Shown here piece after piece: positions 54,186 through 62,766 of a stretch of DNA of 64,000 nucleotides. Position 1 is the first letter of the stretch. Each line of letters starts with the position of its first letter. The translations under genes and the position numbers were made by a program. The stretch is taken from the NCBI RefSeq assembly GCF_050529585.1, contig NZ_CP172882.1, forward strand, positions 1,612,001 to 1,676,000. The letters run 5' to 3'. Below the pieces are notes generated by a model. It was not told the DNA's origin, made no database searches, and saw only the letters and a program-made list of their open reading frames with translations. The DNA comes from Enterococcus_D sp050529585. Its GTDB lineage: Bacteria; Bacillota; Bacilli; Lactobacillales; Enterococcaceae.

Positions 54186-55637
54186 GTGAACAGACAATTA
54201 CCAGAAGTACCGACAAAATTATTGATTGATGGCAAATGGGTCGATGGCAGTCAAGAAGCGGTGGCAGTAATCGATCCTGCAACGAACGAGGAACTGGTCA
54301 AAGTCAGTCAAGGAAGCACACAAGAAACCAAAGACGCCATTGCAGCGGCAGCGAAAGCTTTCACTAGTTGGTCTAGACTGTCGCCGAAAGAACGAGCGGA
54401 TCATATGAATAACATTGCCGATTTAATGGCAGAGGAAACTGATCGCTTGGCGCTGATCATGAGTTTAGAACAAGGCAAACCCCTCAAAGAAGCCGCAGCT
54501 GAGATTCAATCGAATATCGACAATTTCCGTTGGAATGCCTCCGAAGCACAGCGCGTTTACGGTGAAGTGATTCCAGCGCCTGAAGAAAACCATTGGTTGG
54601 TTCGCAAAGAAGCAATCGGTGTCGTCGGTGCGATCACCCCTTGGAACTTCCCTTCCAATATGATAGCGCGAAAAATCGCACCGGCAATTGCTGTCGGATG
54701 TACCTTGGTAATGAAACCGTCGAAAGAAACCCCACTTTCAGCACTGGCCTTAGGCGATATTTTTCAACGAGCTGGTTTACCCGCTGGTGTCGTAAATATT
54801 CTGTTGGGTTCTTCTTCTGATATCGGAAAAGAATTGACGGAAAATGAAACAGTCAAAAAAATCACCTTTACCGGCTCAACTAAAGTAGGCATGAAACTCT
54901 ACGAGCAAGCTGCCCCTACCTTAAAGAAAGTCTCACTTGAGCTAGGCGGACACGCACCATTCATCGTCTTTAGCGACGCGGATCTTACATTAGCAGTCGA
55001 GAAACTGATTGCTGCAAAATTTAGAAACAACGGACAAGTGTGTACTTCTCCAAATCGAATCTTTGTTGAGGAATCGATCAAGGAAGAATTCACTGAACGT
55101 TTGCTTGAAAAAATGCCAGATGTTACTGTAGGTTTAGGCACTGATGATCCAACAGTTGGCCCTTTGATCAACCAAGCCGGCGTGGATAAAGTGGTCGAAC
55201 AACTAGCTGATGCCACAGATAAAGGTGCCAAGATCTTATATGGTGGACACAAGTTGACGGAAGATTTTTATCAAAAAGGAAATTTCTTTGAACCTACTGT
55301 CATTGATGGCGTCACACCAGATATGAATATGTATTATGAAGAAACCTTTGGACCGGTGATTCCATTGATTTCTTTTAAGGATCGTGAAGCAGTTGTTGAA
55401 GCGGCCAATGACACCGTGTTTGGTCTTGCTTCTTATTTCTTCTCAACCAATCTGCAAACCATATCCAATACCGCCCAAAAACTGCAATACGGAATGGTGG
55501 GTGTCAATGATATTGCCATTTCCAATCCAGCAGCGCCATTCGGTGGTGTAAAGCATTCTGGTTTTGGTCGCGAAAATGGTAAATATGGTCCAGAAGAATA
55601 TGTGACCGTCAAATTTATCGCAATCGATGCCCAATAA
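54186..55637 (+). CDS. gabD: NAD(P)-dependent aldehyde dehydrogenase, succinate-semialdehyde type
   Basis: 483 residues, ALDH superfamily. It has PWNFPSNM (cofactor pocket, about 150), FTGSTKVG (about 225-232), the general-base Glu in SLELGGHAPF (about 250) and the catalytic Cys in GQVCTSPNR (about 284). GabD-type enzymes oxidise succinate semialdehyde to succinate; other aldehydes are possible. The start is GTG 54186, with AAAGGAAG 7 bases upstream. The gene stands alone, with no GABA transaminase nearby, so the substrate is unproven. Confidence 0.82.
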   Translation: MNRQLPEVPTKLLIDGKWVDGSQEAVAVIDPATNEELVKVSQGSTQETKDAIAAAAKAFTSWSRLSPKERADHMNNIADLMAEETDRLALIMSLEQGKPLKEAAAEIQSNIDNFRWNASEAQRVYGEVIPAPEENHWLVRKEAIGVVGAITPWNFPSNMIARKIAPAIAVGCTLVMKPSKETPLSALALGDIFQRAGLPAGVVNILLGSSSDIGKELTENETVKKITFTGSTKVGMKLYEQAAPTLKKVSLELGGHAPFIVFSDADLTLAVEKLIAAKFRNNGQVCTSPNRIFVEESIKEEFTERLLEKMPDVTVGLGTDDPTVGPLINQAGVDKVVEQLADATDKGAKILYGGHKLTEDFYQKGNFFEPTVIDGVTPDMNMYYEETFGPVIPLISFKDREAVVEAANDTVFGLASYFFSTNLQTISNTAQKLQYGMVGVNDIAISNPAAPFGGVKHSGFGRENGKYGPEEYVTVKFIAIDAQ

Positions 55638-55651
55638 AGCCCCAATAAAGC
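55630..55651 (+). repeat. 11-bp perfect tandem duplication at the gabD stop codon
   Basis: CCCAATAAAGC occurs twice head to tail across the end of the gene; the first copy contains the stop TAA. Confidence 0.85.
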
Positions 55652-55663
55652 GAAGGACCATCA

Positions 55664-55692
55664 AAAGCTCAGCGTCATGCTGGGCTTTTTTT
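55664..55692 (+). terminator. terminator of gabD
   Basis: AAGCTCAGC pairs with GCTGGGCTT (one G-T), 5-base loop, followed by T7. Confidence 0.8.
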
Positions 55693-55708
55693 CGGTAAAG
55701 CACTTTTG

Positions 55709-55737
55709 TTTACTAACATTAAGTAAGCATGTATACT
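55709..55737 (+). promoter_or_regulatory. promoter of the nitroreductase gene with overlapping dyad
   Basis: TTTACT (55709-55714), 17-base spacer, TATACT (55732-55737). The inverted repeat TTACT-N7-AGTAA (55710-55726) covers the -35 and part of the spacer and could be a repressor site. Confidence 0.7.
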
Positions 55738-55767
55738 GAAAGCATATTATAAAAAGGTGGTTACAAA

Positions 55768-56364
55768 ATGACAACATTCTTAGACACAATCAAAAAACGC
55801 CGTTCGATCTACGGACTAGGCAAAAACGTGACACTTTCTGAATCTGAAATTGAAGCAATCATCAAAGAAGCAGTCAAAAACAGTCCGACTGCATTTAATG
55901 CACAATCTCCTCGTGCTGTCATCTTATTCGGTGAAGCCCATGAAAAACTATGGTCATTGACTGAAGCGGCTTTAAAACCCTTAACACCTCCCGAAGCATT
56001 TGAAGCAACCAAACAAAAATTAGCTGGTTTCAAAGCTGGTTTTGGGACCGTATTGTTCTTCATCCATATCGATACAGTCAAAAACTTGCAAGACCAATTT
56101 GCACTATATGCCGATAACTTCCCTGTCTGGGCGGAACAATCGAATGGTATTGCCCAATCAAATACTTGGGTTGCATTGGAAGAAGCTGGGCTTGGGGCCA
56201 ACTTACAGCATTACAATCCAGTCATCGACGAAGCAGTGGCGAAGGAATGGTCGATTCCTGAAAATTGGCAATTACGTGCCCAATTGGTCTTCGGGTCTAA
56301 AGAAAGCGAAGCCAATGAAAAAGAATTCCTAAATGACGATGAACGATTCTTAGTCATTAAATAA
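55768..56364 (+). CDS. nitroreductase family protein, Frm2/Hbn1-like
   Basis: A 198-residue FMN-dependent oxidoreductase. RRSIYGLG (about 12-19), SPTAFNAQSPRAV (about 39-51) and WVALEEAGLGANLQHYNP (about 133-150, in parts) match the Frm2 subgroup of small nitroreductases, which use FMN to reduce nitro-compounds or quinones and have been linked to oxidative or lipid stress. The start is ATG 55768, with AAAGGTGG upstream. It is monocistronic. Confidence 0.88.
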   Translation: MTTFLDTIKKRRSIYGLGKNVTLSESEIEAIIKEAVKNSPTAFNAQSPRAVILFGEAHEKLWSLTEAALKPLTPPEAFEATKQKLAGFKAGFGTVLFFIHIDTVKNLQDQFALYADNFPVWAEQSNGIAQSNTWVALEEAGLGANLQHYNPVIDEAVAKEWSIPENWQLRAQLVFGSKESEANEKEFLNDDERFLVIK

Positions 56365-56394
56365 ATAGATAGTTGCGTGTTTGATCCATACAAG

Positions 56395-56428
56395 TAAAAA
56401 ACACGGTCCATCATTGGCCGTGTTTTTT
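56395..56428. terminator. bidirectional terminator behind the nitroreductase gene
   Basis: Arms AAAAAACACGGTCC and GGCCGTGTTTTTT with a 6-base loop. Confidence 0.85.
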
Positions 56429-56461
56429 GTTTGCCCGCTAAAAGACAGTCTTGTTTTCTGC

Positions 56462-56944
56462 TTATTCATCTTGATCGACTAAGATATCGATCGGTGTGCC
56501 TTCTTTCAAATGCTCACTCAAAAATACCACGATCTCTGCCATGGGTTGCTTGAATTTCAGCAAAGGGCCTCGGATTCCCCGTCGGAAATAATTCATTTTG
56601 ATCGGTTCTCCTTCTTTTTCCTGAAACAATACGATTCGATCAATTTCTTGATAGGAAACCCCTTTGATATTCATAGGGTGAATGATGATACGATCAATCG
56701 CCAATCCCCTGCTATCTAAAGCGAAGCTTAGAAAAATAAAACCGGATATAACCCCGCGCACGCGATTATCTAAGGTATCATCGATCCAAACCATTGCTAG
56801 AATGATCAACAACGCAAAACAAATGAGCATAATCTTGCTCAATTGACGTTCTTTAGCGACGATGACGATCTCTCGACGAAGGATAAACAAAAAAAGAAAA
56901 AGCACGACCGTAAATAGACCCATCAATACTGTTAAACCTGTCAT
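56462..56944 (-). CDS. membrane protein of unknown function
   Basis: 160 residues: three hydrophobic segments (about 3-23, 37-53 and 62-76) followed by a soluble C-terminal domain (about 85-160) with a PH-like beta pattern and the motif YQEIDRIVLFQE. I do not recognise the family with certainty; bacterial membrane PH-type proteins look similar. GGAGA lies upstream of ATG 56944. It is monocistronic and converges on the nitroreductase gene. Confidence 0.65.
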   Translation of the reverse strand: MTGLTVLMGLFTVVLFLFLFILRREIVIVAKERQLSKIMLICFALLIILAMVWIDDTLDNRVRGVISGFIFLSFALDSRGLAIDRIIIHPMNIKGVSYQEIDRIVLFQEKEGEPIKMNYFRRGIRGPLLKFKQPMAEIVVFLSEHLKEGTPIDILVDQDE

Positions 56945-57079
56945 AAGATTCTCCGTTTCGCTTTTTTCTTATTTTAGCAAAGATTCAAGAGGGATAAAAG
57001 GAATAAATCGTGCGCTATATCTTATAGTATCCATTTTATCAATAATTCGTTACAATATAGAAAAAAGGAGGAAACCCAC

Positions 57080-57607
57080 ATGAATGCATTTTTTGACAAA
57101 ATACAACGTTATGATTTGGCTAGAGCGATCGTTTATATCGTATTTGGCTTGATTATTCTCATTGCGCCTCGTACCGTCTTCAATACGATCGTCTATTTAG
57201 TTGCCGGTTATATCGCTTGTTTGGGCATCATCAGTTTATACACGAATTATAAAGATCAGAAAAAAGGCTATCGCAACGTTCAATTCGTCTCTGGTATTTT
57301 GCTATTGATTGCTGCAGCTGCAATTTTGGTTTTTGCTAGAGGCTTGCTATCGATCGTGCCATTTTTTCTGGGTATCTTGATTACTATCAGCGGCTGTACA
57401 CGTTTAATGGCCACGTTTAATCAAAAACGAAGTGGCTCACCCTACTTGATTGGATTGATCATCAGTTTTGCGATCATTGCTGCCGGTATCATTCTGGTCT
57501 TCAATCCATTTGCAACTTGGCTCTTGTTCTTTCAAATATTTGGCGGCATTCTTTTGTTTATCGGCTTTTCCGATGCGTTCAGCTATTTTCAACGTAAAAA
57601 AGCCTAA
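57080..57607 (+). CDS. DUF308/HdeD-like membrane protein
   Basis: 175 residues with six regularly spaced hydrophobic helices in three pairs, the pattern of the DUF308 repeat (HdeD family). Helix starts near 14, 38, 67, 92, 120 and 147. HdeD supports acid resistance in E. coli; the role here is unknown. The start is ATG 57080, with GGAGG 8 bases upstream. Confidence 0.82.
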   Translation: MNAFFDKIQRYDLARAIVYIVFGLIILIAPRTVFNTIVYLVAGYIACLGIISLYTNYKDQKKGYRNVQFVSGILLLIAAAAILVFARGLLSIVPFFLGILITISGCTRLMATFNQKRSGSPYLIGLIISFAIIAAGIILVFNPFATWLLFFQIFGGILLFIGFSDAFSYFQRKKA

Positions 57608-57666
57608 AATGAGAATGTTCTAAAAATTAAAGTTTTCTGACACCTTCATGTAGACTTTTGCTGCTG

Positions 57667-57685
57667 TACCTTTTAAAATAAGGTA
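57667..57685 (+). promoter_or_regulatory. dyad overlapping the promoter of the gene at 57727
   Basis: TACCTTTTAAAATAAGGTA has 6-bp arms (TACCTT/AAGGTA) and covers the putative -10 TAAAAT, whose -35 is TAGACT 17 bases upstream. A candidate operator; the regulator is unknown. Confidence 0.45.
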
Positions 57686-57726
57686 AAGTATCAGACCAAA
57701 AGTAATTCTACCGTAGGAGGTGCGAC

Positions 57727-58176
57727 ATGCAAAAAATCAATCAAGAAACTAAACACCCTAATGACGTACCAGTGATCTTTTTGACAGATCCCACAGGTAA
57801 AGTTGTACGGAAAATTTCGATCAACGAATGGCGCTCTTTGCGGGCCGATACAGATCCAGATCAGATCGAAGAGTTGGATATCAAATTATACCGCGAAGCG
57901 ATTAGCTTCTACTTACAAGAAGATTATCCCAAGGCCAAAGATTTGCTTCATTTTTTGATCAATAAAACTGATTATACCCATTATGAATATGTGGAACGTT
58001 TGGCGACGATCTATCGTTTAGAACATGAACCCGCCAAAGAAAAAGCTTTACTATCAAAGGCTTTTCACGCAATCAAACTACTAGAATCTTCTGAAGGCAT
58101 TCTCCGTCGGATCGAAAAACGTTTGGCAAAAATCGATGCCTTTATGCTTCCAACTGACACACAATTCAGTCACTGA
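57727..58176 (+). CDS. TPR-like protein of unknown function
   Basis: A 149-residue soluble protein. Residues about 45-130 form helical hairpins resembling TPR repeats (LYREAISFYLQEDYPKAKDLL, in parts, then YEYVERLATIYRLE). The short N-terminal segment (VIFLTDPTGKVVRKISINEW) is not assigned. No signal or membrane segment. The start is ATG 57727, with AGGAGG upstream. It is monocistronic with a strong terminator. Confidence 0.7.
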   Translation: MQKINQETKHPNDVPVIFLTDPTGKVVRKISINEWRSLRADTDPDQIEELDIKLYREAISFYLQEDYPKAKDLLHFLINKTDYTHYEYVERLATIYRLEHEPAKEKALLSKAFHAIKLLESSEGILRRIEKRLAKIDAFMLPTDTQFSH

Positions 58177-58186
58177 TCAGATAGTT

Positions 58187-58235
58187 AAGCGCCGCTGCAA
58201 GATGCCTCTTTGTGAGGAACTTTGCAGCGGCGCTT
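58187..58235. terminator. strong bidirectional terminator
   Basis: Arms AAGCGCCGCTGCAA and TTGCAGCGGCGCTT separated by 21 bases; located between convergent genes. Confidence 0.85.
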
Positions 58236-58237
58236 CT

Positions 58238-60157
58238 TTATTCTGGTAATTTTCTTAACAAACGCAGGCCATTCATTAAAACCAAAAGCGTACTCCCTTC
58301 ATGAGCAATGACCCCTAAACCGATATTCATTTTTCCAATAAGATTCAAAACCACTAATATGGCGACGATCAGCATTGAGAAACAAATATTTTGCCAAATC
58401 ACTTTATCTGTCTTTTTGGCAATCCGATAAGCATAATCGACGCGGGTCAAATCATTTTTCATGATCACTGCATCGGCTACATCAATAGCGGCATCTGATC
58501 CTTCCCCCATCGCAAAGCCAATGTCTGCTTGGACTAGCGCAGGGGCATCATTGATTCCATCTCCCACCATTGCTGTTAGGCCATAATCTTTTTGTAGTGA
58601 CTGAACGATTTGTGCTTTGTTGGCCGGCATGACATTGGCAATGGTTTGATCGACTTGCAGCAATGCACCAATGTTCTCTCCTGCCGCTTGTCTGTCTCCG
58701 GTTATCATCACTGTTTGGATACCTTGCTGCTTCATTCTTTCGATGATCGCTGCTGCTTGGGGATTGGGTTGATCCATCAATCCAATCACCGCTTCAACCG
58801 AATTGTTGATTGAAAATAAAACGATCGTTTTGCCTTCGGCTTCCATTTGCTTGATTGCTGTCTTTAATGGAACAGCAATCAGCAGGTCTTCACTCAGTTT
58901 GCCTAATCGATAGTGTTGTTCTGCTTTTTTTGCTACCAATCCAATTCCCGCTTGATTGGTAACTTTCAATGTTTGCTGCGACAACTCTTTCCTATCGAAG
59001 TGAGCGATCATTGCTTCAGCCAAAGGATGATTTGCTTGTTTTTCCATAGCTGTGATCACAGCATCAATAGCTGCTTGATCCGCTTGGTCGCCATAGACCA
59101 CATCCGTTACTATCGGTTTGCCTTCTGTCAAAGTTCCGGTTTTGTCGAAAGCAATGGCCTTGATTTTAGCAAAATGAGTCAAAAAGGTACTGCCTTTAAA
59201 TAAAATGCCGCGTTTAGCTAAATTAGACAAAGCTGAAAGACTGACCGGAACTGCACTAGCAGCCAATGCACAAGGTGACGCGGCGATCATCATGACCATG
59301 CCTCGGTAAAAACTTGTTGACCAATCCCAGCCAAGCAAGAAAGGTGCACTCACAATAAACAGTGGGACCAATAGAAATACTGTTTTGACATAAATTGGCT
59401 CGATTTTTTTGATTGTTGTTTCTGTTGGTGATTGATTTGCCTGTGCTTCAGTGGCCAGCATGATGATTTTGGCAAAGACTGAATCTGCACTGTCTTTGGT
59501 CACTTCCATCGTGAAGTTTCCAGAACCATTCAGGGTACTGCCAAACACTTCCTCTCCAACTGACTTTTCTCGTGGAATGCTTTCGCCATTGATCGATGAT
59601 TCATTGATATCACTTGATCCTGAAATGATCACACCGTCGGCCGCAACTTGATCACCTGGTAAGACTTGGAGATGATCGCCCTTTTTGACTTGATCAGCAG
59701 CAATTTTCTTGATAGTTCCCGTTGCATCGATCAAGCGAGCTTCTGTCGGATTGATTTTTAGGAGATTGGTGATTTCACGACGGCTTTGTCCTTCTGCATA
59801 TTCTTCTAAAAAGTGTGCACCCGCAAAAATCAAAATCAGTAATGCCCCTTCATTATAGTGGCCAATGAGGACCGAGCCAATCATGGCAGCAGTCATCAGC
59901 AGGTGCACATTGGGTGTGAACCGATGATTGATTTTTGTTTGTGTGAAAGTATCTGTGATTCCTTCTCCAATCACATGATACCCTGCCAAGATGATCGTTG
60001 CTAAGTACATGATTGTTTTCATATTTTCATAAGGGACAAAAATTGCTGTGATAAAGCACAAAACGCCGATGATAAATCCGATATCCGATAAATGACCATG
60101 CGCGTGGCGGTGATTATTGCCATGAGAATGATCTTGTTGACACGTATGTTCTGCCAT
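58238..60157 (-). CDS. P1B-4 type metal-transporting ATPase
   Basis: 639 residues. A His-rich N-terminus (about 10 His in residues 3-24) probably binds metal. The actuator domain has NGESIP, the phosphorylation site is DKTGT, and the hinge is GDGINDAPAL. The transmembrane metal motif is SPC (SPCALAAS) and the last helices contain HEGST, the combination marking P1B-4 pumps (CoaT/PfeT type: iron, cobalt or zinc efflux). The exact metal is unproven. The start is ATG 60157, with GGAGG 7 bases upstream. It is divergent from the Rnf-like operon. Confidence 0.9.
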   Translation of the reverse strand: MAEHTCQQDHSHGNNHRHAHGHLSDIGFIIGVLCFITAIFVPYENMKTIMYLATIILAGYHVIGEGITDTFTQTKINHRFTPNVHLLMTAAMIGSVLIGHYNEGALLILIFAGAHFLEEYAEGQSRREITNLLKINPTEARLIDATGTIKKIAADQVKKGDHLQVLPGDQVAADGVIISGSSDINESSINGESIPREKSVGEEVFGSTLNGSGNFTMEVTKDSADSVFAKIIMLATEAQANQSPTETTIKKIEPIYVKTVFLLVPLFIVSAPFLLGWDWSTSFYRGMVMMIAASPCALAASAVPVSLSALSNLAKRGILFKGSTFLTHFAKIKAIAFDKTGTLTEGKPIVTDVVYGDQADQAAIDAVITAMEKQANHPLAEAMIAHFDRKELSQQTLKVTNQAGIGLVAKKAEQHYRLGKLSEDLLIAVPLKTAIKQMEAEGKTIVLFSINNSVEAVIGLMDQPNPQAAAIIERMKQQGIQTVMITGDRQAAGENIGALLQVDQTIANVMPANKAQIVQSLQKDYGLTAMVGDGINDAPALVQADIGFAMGEGSDAAIDVADAVIMKNDLTRVDYAYRIAKKTDKVIWQNICFSMLIVAILVVLNLIGKMNIGLGVIAHEGSTLLVLMNGLRLLRKLPE

Positions 60158-60184
60158 TAGAAACCCTCCATTCTTCACATGAAC

Positions 60185-60216
60185 ATATGAACATGTTTAC
60201 ATATATAATTATATAT
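60185..60216 (-). promoter_or_regulatory. palindromic operator region of the metal ATPase gene
   Basis: ATATATAATTATATAT (60201-60216) is a perfect 16-bp palindrome. The overlapping ATATGAACATGTTTACATAT (60185-60204) is an imperfect dyad of the TGAACA/TGTTCA style bound by ArsR-family metal sensors. Both lie where the minus-strand promoter should be. Confidence 0.5.
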
Positions 60217-60278
60217 GAACGCACACTCATATGTCAAACGAAAAAATCATTATATTTTTGCTTTGTAAGGGTTTTGAT

Positions 60279-60307
60279 TTTTGCGTCAGTCCTAGACATG
60301 CTACACT
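60279..60307 (+). promoter_or_regulatory. weak promoter of the Rnf-like operon
   Basis: TACACT (60302-60307) with a poor -35 (TTTTGC, 60279-60284) 17 bases upstream; AAAGGAG follows. Confidence 0.4.
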
Positions 60308-60336
60308 TATAGATAGAAAAGAAAGGAGTGTTTTGT

Positions 60337-61674
60337 ATGCGGACATTTACTGGCGGAATCTCTCTTAGCCCTCCCCTGAAAATGTTGAAAGAGAAATTGA
60401 TGATCGAACAAGATGATGTGTTGACTTTCTCACCAGCTATGGTTTTTATTCCTTTATCTCAACATATTGGTGCACCTGTAGAACCAATCGTAAATATTGG
60501 GGATTATGTCAAACAAGGACAAGTCATAGCTGAAGCAGATGCCTTTGTTTCCGCCAAAATCCATGCCTCAGTTTCTGGCAAGATCGTTGATATCGTTGAT
60601 TGGCCAGATCAAAATAATGGAGAAGGACGAACGATCATCATTGAAAATGACTTTAAATTTACCAATGATTTTTTGCCCAATGCTTTTGATTGGTCAAATG
60701 CAACAAACAAGGACATTTTAGCTAAAATTCAAGCAGGAGGAATTGCTGGAAAAGGCGGTGCGACTTTCCCGACCCACGTCAAGTTTAGTGTAGATGAGCC
60801 AGAGGCCATCCATACGCTGATCCTAAACGGCTCAGAATGCGAACCTTTCCTGCGCAGTGATGCTTTTTTGATGGAAAAAGAAGCCCAGCAAATCATCACA
60901 GGCGCCAAAATTGCCCAAAAATTATTGGCCGATCCTAAGATTCTGATCGGCATCGAAGATGATAAGCCTCTAGCAATCGAAGCGATGATTGCTGCGAGTG
61001 CAAACGATGACACCATCGAAGTCGTTACTGTCCCAACTGTTTATCCAACCGGTGGTGAAAAGCAGTTAGTAGAGTTATTGACCGATCAAGAAGTTCCCCT
61101 TGGCGGTTTAACTGCCGATATTGGTATTGTTTTGATCAACGTTGCCACCAGTTTTGCACTAGCCGATGCTGTTTGTTTTAATAAACCCTTGATAGAACGC
61201 TACACGACTGTCACAGGGGATGTTCAGAAACCTTGTATCGTCAAAAACCCATTGGGTACTTTGGCCGGAGAATTGATTGATTTTGCGGGTGGATTCCAAG
61301 GTGCACCTAGCAAATTGATCCTCGGCGGGCCGATGATGGGAAAAGCCGTTCATACCTTGAAAGTCCCCGTCACCAAGGGCAGTAACGGGGTCATCATTTT
61401 CAATGAAGAAACTGATTGGCTCTACAAAGAGAACCCTTGTATTCGTTGCAATAAATGCGTCGAAGCTTGTCCAATGCGCTTGATGCCGATGGAAATCGAC
61501 CAATTTTACCGCGCAGGTGATTACCAAAAATGCGAAGAGCTTCTGGCGGAAGCGTGTATCAATTGTGGTGCTTGCACCTTTGTTTGTCCGGCAAAACGTT
61601 CTTTGGCAGCCAATATCACGGCAGCCAAAAGCAAAGTCGCACAGCTGCAAGAGGAGGCGAAAGAAAGTGCCTGA
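60337..61674 (+). CDS. rnfC: RnfC-like electron-transfer subunit
   Basis: 445 residues. The start TFTGGI and PLSQHIGAPVEPIVNIGDYV (in parts) form the RnfC N-terminal barrel-sandwich domain. The flavin/NADH loop GKGGATFPTHVKF (about 139-151), the NGSECEPFL motif (about 165) and YPTGGEKQL (about 232) match RnfC/NuoF-type sites. Two ferredoxin motifs C-x2-C-x2-C-x3-CP lie at about 367-377 and 407-417. In canonical Rnf, RnfC is the cytoplasmic NAD-binding subunit. The start is ATG 60337, with AAAGGAG upstream. First of three genes; overlaps rnfD by 8 bases. Confidence 0.92.
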   Translation: MRTFTGGISLSPPLKMLKEKLMIEQDDVLTFSPAMVFIPLSQHIGAPVEPIVNIGDYVKQGQVIAEADAFVSAKIHASVSGKIVDIVDWPDQNNGEGRTIIIENDFKFTNDFLPNAFDWSNATNKDILAKIQAGGIAGKGGATFPTHVKFSVDEPEAIHTLILNGSECEPFLRSDAFLMEKEAQQIITGAKIAQKLLADPKILIGIEDDKPLAIEAMIAASANDDTIEVVTVPTVYPTGGEKQLVELLTDQEVPLGGLTADIGIVLINVATSFALADAVCFNKPLIERYTTVTGDVQKPCIVKNPLGTLAGELIDFAGGFQGAPSKLILGGPMMGKAVHTLKVPVTKGSNGVIIFNEETDWLYKENPCIRCNKCVEACPMRLMPMEIDQFYRAGDYQKCEELLAEACINCGACTFVCPAKRSLAANITAAKSKVAQLQEEAKESA

Positions 61675-62737
61675 TTATTATCAAGATTCAGCCAGCGAAA
61701 AAATATTTCAACAACGTAAAAATCAAGACGTACCCCCTAGTCCGCATATTCGAGACAATGACGAAACTGTCAAAATCATGGGTGCAGTGGCATTAGCCTT
61801 ATTGCCAGCAGTTTTATTCTCTGGCTATCTTTTTGGCTTTAAAGTCTACGGCTTATTCTTGATTGGCATCGCCACTGCTTTTGCTGCCGACATTGGTTGG
61901 TCATTCTTGGTCAAACGGCCTATTCGCTTCGATTTGAGTATTGTCGTTACTGCCTTATTACTGACCATGAATCTTCCACCTTCCGCCCCTTGGTATTTTC
62001 CAGTGATCGGTGTCGCCTTTTCCGTGATCATCGTCAAAGAATTCTTTGGTGGCATCGGCTACAATTTCCTTAATCCGGCGTTGGGCGGTCGTGCATTATT
62101 GATTGGGCTGTTTTACAACCAGATGTTTCTGATTAGCTGGCCTGATCCACCTTTTGGCAGTATCGGTCCTGAGGTGGTTTCCCAAGCAACTGCCAACGAT
62201 GTGGTATCTGGTGCTACCCCACTTGCTGTGATGAAAGCTGGCGATACATTGTCCAACCAAGAACTATGGGATGCATTCTTCGGTTTTACCGGTGGGCGGG
62301 TTGGTGAAACAAGCGCGTTTTTATTATTGCTAGGCGGTATTTTTTTAGTATGGCGCAAAATCATATCCCCCCGCATTCCTTTGATCATTTTTGCAACGAT
62401 AGGTATTTTTGCCTTTATTTTAGGACCTGACGGTTTATTCACAGGTACTTGGCAACACGTGATTGGCCACATCATCAGCGGCGGTGCCATGTTAGGCGCC
62501 ATTTATATGGCTACAGACTATTCCTCTACTCCAGGTACAAAAGCCGGTGAAAATTTGTTTGCTTTAGGTGTCGGCTTACTCGTCGTCCTCTTCCGCTTTT
62601 ATGGCTTCACCAATGAAGGAATGAGTTATGCCATTTTGATCATGAACTGCTTCACACCATTGATTGATCGCTTCTTGCGTTTAAGGATCCTTGGTGAAGG
62701 AAAGCCAACACCATTCAATCTTAAAATCATGCGCTGA
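61667..62737 (+). CDS. rnfD: RnfD-like flavinylated membrane subunit
   Basis: A 357-residue membrane protein with about nine helices. Family signatures: NPALGGRALL (about 137-146) and SGATPLA (about 181-187), where the Thr (about 184) is the expected site of covalent FMN attached by ApbE in RnfD/NqrB. The C-terminal half has GHIISGGAMLGAIYMATDYSS (in parts), also typical. The start is GTG 61667, with GAGGAGG 9 bases upstream. No apbE gene lies in the window. Confidence 0.9.
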   Translation: MPDYYQDSASEKIFQQRKNQDVPPSPHIRDNDETVKIMGAVALALLPAVLFSGYLFGFKVYGLFLIGIATAFAADIGWSFLVKRPIRFDLSIVVTALLLTMNLPPSAPWYFPVIGVAFSVIIVKEFFGGIGYNFLNPALGGRALLIGLFYNQMFLISWPDPPFGSIGPEVVSQATANDVVSGATPLAVMKAGDTLSNQELWDAFFGFTGGRVGETSAFLLLLGGIFLVWRKIISPRIPLIIFATIGIFAFILGPDGLFTGTWQHVIGHIISGGAMLGAIYMATDYSSTPGTKAGENLFALGVGLLVVLFRFYGFTNEGMSYAILIMNCFTPLIDRFLRLRILGEGKPTPFNLKIMR

Positions 62738-62766
62738 TTTATTTTTCTTTCAAAGGAGGAAATAAA

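Noticed and set aside
61159..61650. Long open frame on the minus strand inside rnfC
   Set aside because: It is antisense to clear RnfC motifs and has no ribosome site; a shadow frame.
62113..62502. Long open frame on the minus strand inside rnfD
   Set aside because: Hydrophobic composition mirrors the membrane gene on the other strand; no start signal.
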